From Mesorhizobium sp. M3A.F.Ca.ET.080.04.2.1 (lineage in GTDB: Bacteria; Pseudomonadota; Alphaproteobacteria; Rhizobiales; Rhizobiaceae), in the NCBI RefSeq assembly GCF_003952525.1, contig NZ_CP034451.1, positions 2,852,001-2,916,000 of the forward strand: a stretch of DNA of 64,000 bases, read 5' to 3'. The notes beneath the pieces are model-generated. The model had not been told where the DNA came from, did not search any database, and saw only the letters and a list, made by a program, of their open reading frames with translations. The translations under genes and the position numbers were made by a program. Each line of letters begins with the position of its first letter. Positions within the stretch are counted from its first letter, which is position 1. Of the stretch, positions 59,773-64,000 are shown one piece after another.

Positions 59773-60258
59773 TCAGATGGAAAAGGACCAGAACAGGCAG
59801 GCCAGCGTGGCCGCGGCGAAGATGACGAAGAACAGGCTTCTGAGCAGGATGTTGCGGCGAAGCTCATTCATGGTGAGATGCGCACCTGCGATCGCCGCGA
59901 CGAACAGGAAGCGCCAGTTGACCAGCGTCCAGACCGCGTCGTGCTGGCCGAATGCCCAGCGGGCGAGAAGCGAGCCGACGATGGTCGAAAACAGCACGAT
60001 CGTCGCCCAGAAGATCGCGTCGGCGGCATGAGTGAGCACAATGCCGGCGGCGCGGATAGGCAGGATCATCATCAGCAGCGCGCTGAAGAAATAAATCGCC
60101 GCGATCGCCAGGAAGGATCCCGCCTCGGCGATGCCGTCGAGGCGTTTCATGCCGAAGGCGCCGTATGGATAACCATGGCGGGCGACCGCCAGCGAAAGCG
60201 CCATCAGCAAGGCGCTCAGAACCGTAACCAATGCGAATGTGCCGAGAGCCTTGCTCAT
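59773..60258 (-). CDS. Hypothetical membrane protein
   Basis: A 161-residue protein with four to five hydrophobic helices (TFALVTVLSALLMALSLAVA; IAAIYFFSALLMMIL; AIFWATIVLFSTIVGSLLA; SLFFVIFAAATLACLFW). No motif is recognised. It lies between the aldehyde dehydrogenase and epimerase genes on the same strand but with gaps of over 80 bp on both sides. The stretch 59544-59772 contains a partial dispersed repeat (GCGCGTCCCGCTGAATGCAT) and nothing else. Confidence 0.65.
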   Translation of the reverse strand: MSKALGTFALVTVLSALLMALSLAVARHGYPYGAFGMKRLDGIAEAGSFLAIAAIYFFSALLMMILPIRAAGIVLTHAADAIFWATIVLFSTIVGSLLARWAFGQHDAVWTLVNWRFLFVAAIAGAHLTMNELRRNILLRSLFFVIFAAATLACLFWSFSI

Positions 60259-60345
60259 GCCGTTCCCTGTCGAGACGAATCAACGGGAGTCTAGCAGAGC
60301 GCGGCTGCCGAACACCGCAATTCACCTCTCGGCAGCATCGAAGCG

Positions 60346-61239
60346 TCAGGGCTTTTGCGATGCCCGGACGAGTTCGGCCTTGTGCCGGGCGGTCTCCATG
60401 CCGACGTCGATGAACCGGCGCGCATGGCGGGCTAGCTCCATGTTGTCGGTCCACAGATTGCGCCAGATCGCCGTCTTCCTCGACAGGTTCTCGTCGACGA
60501 TCTCGGAAGAGAAGGATTCGAAGCTGAGGTCGTCCCTATAGCCGATCGCCGTCAGCGCATCGAAGATCGCGGCGAAATCGATGCTGCCGGTGCCGAGGAA
60601 ACCGCGATGGCTCTCGCCGATATGGACATAGCCGATCTTCTTCGCGGCATGACGGATGGCCAGCCCGGCATCTGCCTCCTCAATGTTCATGTGGAATGTA
60701 TCGAGATGCAGGAAGATGTTGTCGGAGCCGGTGTCCTCGATGAAGGCAAGCCCCTGCGCGGCGGTGTTGAGCAGGTTGCTCTCGAAGCGGTTGACAATTT
60801 CGAGGTTGAGCGTGACGCCGGCTGTCTTGGCGGTCTCCGCGACCTCGGCGAGGGTCGCAGCGCTGCGGTTCCACTGCTCGCGCGTGGGCGGCTCTGTCTG
60901 CAAACCGTGGCTGGCCGAAAGAATGCCGCCGACCTTGCGGCCGCCGAGATCGCGCGTGAGCGCGATGGTGCGGTTCAGGATTTCGACGCCGCGCGCGGCG
61001 ACCGTCTTGTCGGGGCTTGAAATGTCGCCATCTGCGGGCAGGCCGATGCTGATCGCAACTCCCAGACGATGATCGGCGATGCTTTTGGCCAGCTTGGCGA
61101 TATCGACGTCGGCCGGGTCGAGATAGGAGAACTCGATCAGGTCGAAGCCGGCTTCCTTTGTGTTGGCCAGCGTGCGCTCGAGGTCTTTCTGCGCCGAGCT
61201 CGCCGACCAGACGAAAGAATGGATACCAATGCGCGACAT
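60346..61239 (-). CDS. Sugar isomerase/epimerase (ketose 3-epimerase-like)
   Basis: A 297-residue TIM-barrel protein of the xylose-isomerase-like AP-endonuclease-2 superfamily. Metal ligands are visible as Glu in TLNLEIVNRFESN, Asp/His in LHLDTFHMNIEE, His in YVHIGESHRGFLG and Glu in LSFESFSSEI. LNTAAQGLAFIE and GESHRG match D-tagatose/D-psicose 3-epimerases. It is the last gene after the sugar ABC transporter, so it probably acts on the imported sugar. The exact sugar is unknown. Confidence 0.85.
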   Translation of the reverse strand: MSRIGIHSFVWSASSAQKDLERTLANTKEAGFDLIEFSYLDPADVDIAKLAKSIADHRLGVAISIGLPADGDISSPDKTVAARGVEILNRTIALTRDLGGRKVGGILSASHGLQTEPPTREQWNRSAATLAEVAETAKTAGVTLNLEIVNRFESNLLNTAAQGLAFIEDTGSDNIFLHLDTFHMNIEEADAGLAIRHAAKKIGYVHIGESHRGFLGTGSIDFAAIFDALTAIGYRDDLSFESFSSEIVDENLSRKTAIWRNLWTDNMELARHARRFIDVGMETARHKAELVRASQKP

Positions 61240-61263
61240 GTTCGTCTCCGTCTGCGGGGATGA

Positions 61264-61291
61264 GGCGCGGCCGGGTCGACCCGGCCGCGCC
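61264..61291. terminator. Perfect 12-bp stem-loop between binding protein and epimerase genes
   Basis: GGCGCGGCCGGG pairs with CCCGGCCGCGCC around TCGA. No T-run follows. Placed just after the binding-protein gene, it probably protects that part of the mRNA or partly stops transcription, so that binding protein exceeds epimerase. Confidence 0.6.
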
Positions 61292-61305
61292 AGCCTTTGG
61301 CAGCG

Positions 61306-62244
61306 CTAGCGGGCCGCGGTCCAGCCCTTGTAGTCCTTAAGGTTCTCGGCGGTGATCAGCTTCGGGTCGAGCAGGACCACGGGCTCGGCCGGCTTCTTGC
61401 CGGCAAGCACGTCTGCCGCCATCTGCAGCGACTGACCGGCCATCACATAGGGATCCTGCGAGGCGGACGCCTTGATCATCGAGGTGCCGGAGGCGAACTC
61501 CTTCTCGATGTCGGGAGCGCCGTCGACCGCGGTGAAGATGAATTCCGAGCGGTTGAGCTGCTTGGCCGCGAGCTGAGCGCCGATGGCCGTCGGATCGTTG
61601 ATGGCGAACACCGCGTCGATCTTGTCGAAGCGGGTGAGCAGCGACTGGAACACCTTCAGGCCGCCGTCGCGGGAGCCTTCGGCGTTCTGGTCGTCGGACA
61701 GGATCTTGATGTCCGGATGCTGCGAGAGAACATCCTTGCAGCCCTTGACGCGCTCCAGGATCGAGGACGATGCCGGGCCGTTGAGGATGACGTAGTCGCC
61801 CTTGCCGCCGGTGTGGTCGACCAGATACTGGCAAGCTTCCTCGCCCGCCTTGACGTTGTTGGTCATCACGGTGACGTCGGCGCCCGGTGCCGAAACGTCA
61901 AAGGCAGCGACCACGATGCCGGCCGCCTGCGCCTTCTTGACGGCAGGCGCGATCGCCTTGGCGTCGACCGCGTTGAGCATGATCACGTCGACGCCGGCGG
62001 CGATGAAGGAATCGATCTGCGAGACCTGCTTGTTGAGATCGTAGTCCGCCGATACCGACGTCACCTCGACCTTGGGATTGATCTTCTTGGCCGCGTCCTC
62101 GATGCCCTTGATGGTGGCGACGAAGAAGGGATTGCCGAGCAGGCCGACCGAGATGCCGACCTTGTTGAGGTCCTTGGCCGATGCCGGCGCGACGGCGAGC
62201 GCCGCGATGGCTGCGCCGCAGAGCAGTTTGGCGATGGTCTTCAT
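61306..62244 (-). CDS. Sugar ABC transporter periplasmic binding protein (RbsB type)
   Basis: A 312-residue type I periplasmic binding protein. The signal peptide MKTIAKLLCGAAIAALAVAP ends SAKD. The mature domain starts VGISVGLLGNPFFVATIKGI, with SQIDSFIAAGVDVIMLNAVD, FAINDPTAIGAQLAAKQL and SQDPYVMAGQSLQMAADVLA, matching ribose/allose-type receptors. It hands a monosaccharide to the permease encoded upstream. The ligand cannot be told; the neighbouring epimerase hints at a ketose or rare sugar. Confidence 0.92.
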   Translation of the reverse strand: MKTIAKLLCGAAIAALAVAPASAKDLNKVGISVGLLGNPFFVATIKGIEDAAKKINPKVEVTSVSADYDLNKQVSQIDSFIAAGVDVIMLNAVDAKAIAPAVKKAQAAGIVVAAFDVSAPGADVTVMTNNVKAGEEACQYLVDHTGGKGDYVILNGPASSSILERVKGCKDVLSQHPDIKILSDDQNAEGSRDGGLKVFQSLLTRFDKIDAVFAINDPTAIGAQLAAKQLNRSEFIFTAVDGAPDIEKEFASGTSMIKASASQDPYVMAGQSLQMAADVLAGKKPAEPVVLLDPKLITAENLKDYKGWTAAR

Positions 62245-62327
62245 TTACTTGCTTCCTCCGATTGCGCCGCGCCTCTCACGGTGCGTTACAAACAATCCGG
62301 CTCGTCCGAGCCGGCGACCAAGGTCAA

Positions 62328-63326
62328 TCACGTTCTTGCGCCGGCCTGGAGCCGGTAACGGTCGAGGGCGACCGCCACGATGATGACCAATCCCTTGATG
62401 ATGTACTGCCAGATGTCGGAGACACCGGCCAAAATGAGTCCGTTGGAGAGCACCGCGATGATCAGGCCGCCGATCAGCGTGCCCCAGATCGAGCCGACGC
62501 CGCCGACGAAGCTGGTGCCGCCGAGGATTACGGCAGCGATGGCATCGAGCTCGTAGGATTGGCCGAGCTGCAGACCGTTGGCGGCATAAAGTCGGGCCGC
62601 CGACATCACGCCGCCGAGGCCGGCAAGCAGGCCGGAGACCCCATAGACGAAGAGCAGCACGAGCGGCACCTTGATGCCGGTGAGGCGCGCCGCCTCGGCA
62701 TTGCCACCCACGGCATAGATCCAGGTGCCGAGCACCGTGCGCTTGAGCACCATCCAGGACAGCACCACCACCGTCAGCGCGATGATGACCAGCCACGGAA
62801 TGCCGAGCAGCGAGCCATTGCCGATGAAGTCGAACGGCAGGTCGGAATTGAACACGGTGGTGTCCTCGCCGAGCAACCGGGCGAGGCCGCGCACCGCGGT
62901 GAGCGAGCCCAGCGTGACGATGAAGGGCGGCAGCCTGACATAGGCGACGAGCAGCCCATTGATGACGCCGAAGCCGAGGCCGACCAGGATGGCGGCGGGA
63001 ATGCCGAGCATGCCCCAATCCGGCACCAGCGACACCAGCACTGCCACCATCGCCGACGCGGCCAGGACGGAGCCGACGGAGAGGTCGATGCCGCCGGTGA
63101 GAATAACGAAGGTCATGCCGGCGGCGAGCACGATGTTGATCGACGATTGCTGGCTAACGATCAGCAGGTTGGTGCCGGTGAGGAAACGCGGGTTGATCAG
63201 CTGGAAGGCGGCCGCAAGCAGCACCAGCACGGGCAGCATGCCGAGCGCGGCGAAGGCCGTGCGCAACCGCCGACTCCTGAGCGCCGCCTGGTCCGCTGTC
63301 GTCGCTGCCGATGTGCTGTCGGTCAT
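62328..63326 (-). CDS. Sugar ABC transporter permease (RbsC type)
   Basis: A 332-residue inner-membrane permease of the BPD_transp_2 family with about ten helices. Characteristic stretches are [55 protein letters not shown] and [20 protein letters not shown]. Its ATG overlaps the TGA of the ATPase gene (ATGA). The binding-protein gene follows 83 bp later. Confidence 0.93.
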   Translation of the reverse strand: MTDSTSAATTADQAALRSRRLRTAFAALGMLPVLVLLAAAFQLINPRFLTGTNLLIVSQQSSINIVLAAGMTFVILTGGIDLSVGSVLAASAMVAVLVSLVPDWGMLGIPAAILVGLGFGVINGLLVAYVRLPPFIVTLGSLTAVRGLARLLGEDTTVFNSDLPFDFIGNGSLLGIPWLVIIALTVVVLSWMVLKRTVLGTWIYAVGGNAEAARLTGIKVPLVLLFVYGVSGLLAGLGGVMSAARLYAANGLQLGQSYELDAIAAVILGGTSFVGGVGSIWGTLIGGLIIAVLSNGLILAGVSDIWQYIIKGLVIIVAVALDRYRLQAGART

Positions 63327-64000
63327 CGCTTCGGTCCTTCCTGGGCCGCTCCCGTCGCAAGTTCCATGATCGCTTCCTGACGAAGTGGCTCGCCGGCCGA
63401 CGCCGTCACCTCGCCGACGATGGCGCCGTCGCGCATCACCAGCACGCGGTCGGCGACGCCGATCACTTCCGGCAATTCGCTGGAGATCATCAGGATGGCG
63501 ATGCCCCTGCTGGCGAGATTGTCGATCAGCCGGTAGATCTCCGACTTGGCGCCGACATCGACGCCGCGCGTCGGCTCGTCGAGAATGACGACCTTCGGCT
63601 CGGTTTCCAGCAGGCGGGCGAGCAGCACCTTTTGCTGGTTGCCGCCCGACAGCGAGCCGGCATTGGCCTGCGCCGACCTCGTGCGGATCGACAGGTCGGC
63701 GACCGCCTTGGCGGCGCGCCGGTCGGCGGCGGCGAAATCGCGGAAGCCGCCGGCGCGCGCATCCCTGGGGAGCACGCCCATGTTGATGTTGTCGGAAATC
63801 GACATGTCGAGGAACAGGCCGAGCTCCTTGCGGTCCTCAGTGAGATAGGCGATGCCGGCCTCGAGCGCCTCGCGCGGCGAGGCGATGGCGAGCGGCTTGC
63901 AGTCGAGCTTCAGCTCGCCCGCGCTGCGCCGGTCGGCGCCGAAAATCAGTCTGGCGAGCTCGGTGCGGCCGGAGCCGACCAGCCCGGCAAGCGCCAGCAC
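63323..64000 (-). CDS. Sugar ABC transporter ATPase (RbsA type), partial at window edge
   Basis: The 225 visible residues are the second ABC cassette of a duplicated sugar ATPase. They open at [20 protein letters not shown] (the degenerate Walker A of cassette 2), then [11 protein letters not shown], the signature [16 protein letters not shown], Walker [16 protein letters not shown] and [18 protein letters not shown]. The first cassette and the true start lie beyond position 64000. It powers the adjoining permease. Confidence 0.93.
   Translation of the reverse strand: MLALAGLVGSGRTELARLIFGADRRSAGELKLDCKPLAIASPREALEAGIAYLTEDRKELGLFLDMSISDNINMGVLPRDARAGGFRDFAAADRRAAKAVADLSIRTRSAQANAGSLSGGNQQKVLLARLLETEPKVVILDEPTRGVDVGAKSEIYRLIDNLASRGIAILMISSELPEVIGVADRVLVMRDGAIVGEVTASAGEPLRQEAIMELATGAAQEGPKR

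Noticed and set aside
1..64000. CRISPR arrays, tRNA and rRNA genes
   Set aside because: No regularly spaced repeats, cloverleaf with CCA-end context or ribosomal RNA sequence was noticed on either strand.

Overview
The window reads as a chromosomal segment of a high-GC alphaproteobacterium of the order Rhizobiales, most likely Mesorhizobium or a close relative. The reasons are the trpS / universal-stress / nfuA housekeeping order, an ActS-ActR (RegB-RegA) redox two-component pair, a succinoglycan-type exo cluster ordered like that of Sinorhizobium meliloti, and dispersed palindromic intergenic repeats. No species call is possible from sequence alone.

Layout. 0-5 kb: broken gene fragments at the left edge, then trpS, a universal stress protein, nfuA, an L,D-transpeptidase lipoprotein, a CueR/HmrR-type copper regulator and a DUF1330 protein. 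5-10 kb is accessory: an orphan RiPP-precursor-like gene (5071-5196), an orphan Imm53 immunity gene, an HdeA-like gene, and a precisely bounded IS1595-family transposon (6162-9795, 23-bp perfect terminal inverted repeats, 8-bp target duplication GGCGACTG) carrying six passenger genes besides its transposase. 10-17 kb: mmcB, nhaA, actR, actS, hrpB and a PIG-L deacetylase. 17.3-20.2 kb: a lasso-type processing set (nucleotidyltransferase, HPr-kinase-like kinase, B2 protease, PqqD/B1) with no cyclase and no adjacent precursor. 20.6-24.7 kb: prpE, an acyltransferase and a metallophosphoesterase.

24.7-55.4 kb is an exopolysaccharide locus. The exoL-A-M-O-N-P operon, exoT, exoK, exoU, exoX, exoY, exoF, an exoZ-like gene and exoQ are recognisable and largely in S. 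meliloti order. Genes for ExoH, ExoI, ExoV and ExoW are not seen. In their place are ugd (UDP-glucuronate synthesis), a GMC oxidoreductase with a Tat-exported small subunit, a GT4 glycosyltransferase and a phosphoribosyltransferase-HAD fusion. A complete lasso-peptide cluster (42324-49753: divergent nucleotidyltransferase; precursor, B1, B2, cyclase C, HPrK-like kinase, ABC exporter) sits exactly between exoU and exoX. The precursor predicts a 24-residue core with a Gly1-Asp9 macrolactam and a C-terminal Ser, the residue phosphorylated in paeninodin-type lasso peptides.

A 17-bp motif close to ATGTTGCGNTGCAGCAA lies in the same orientation ahead of exoL, exoT, exoY, exoQ, the small gene at 40725 and the lasso precursor. 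This suggests that one regulator controls the polysaccharide and the peptide together.

55.6-64 kb: a TIR-domain putative defence effector, then sugar or acid catabolism genes: an SDR dehydrogenase, a DUF1349 protein, an aldehyde dehydrogenase, a membrane protein, a ketose-3-epimerase-like protein and a ribose-type ABC transporter whose ATPase gene runs off the right edge. No tRNA, rRNA or CRISPR array was found.
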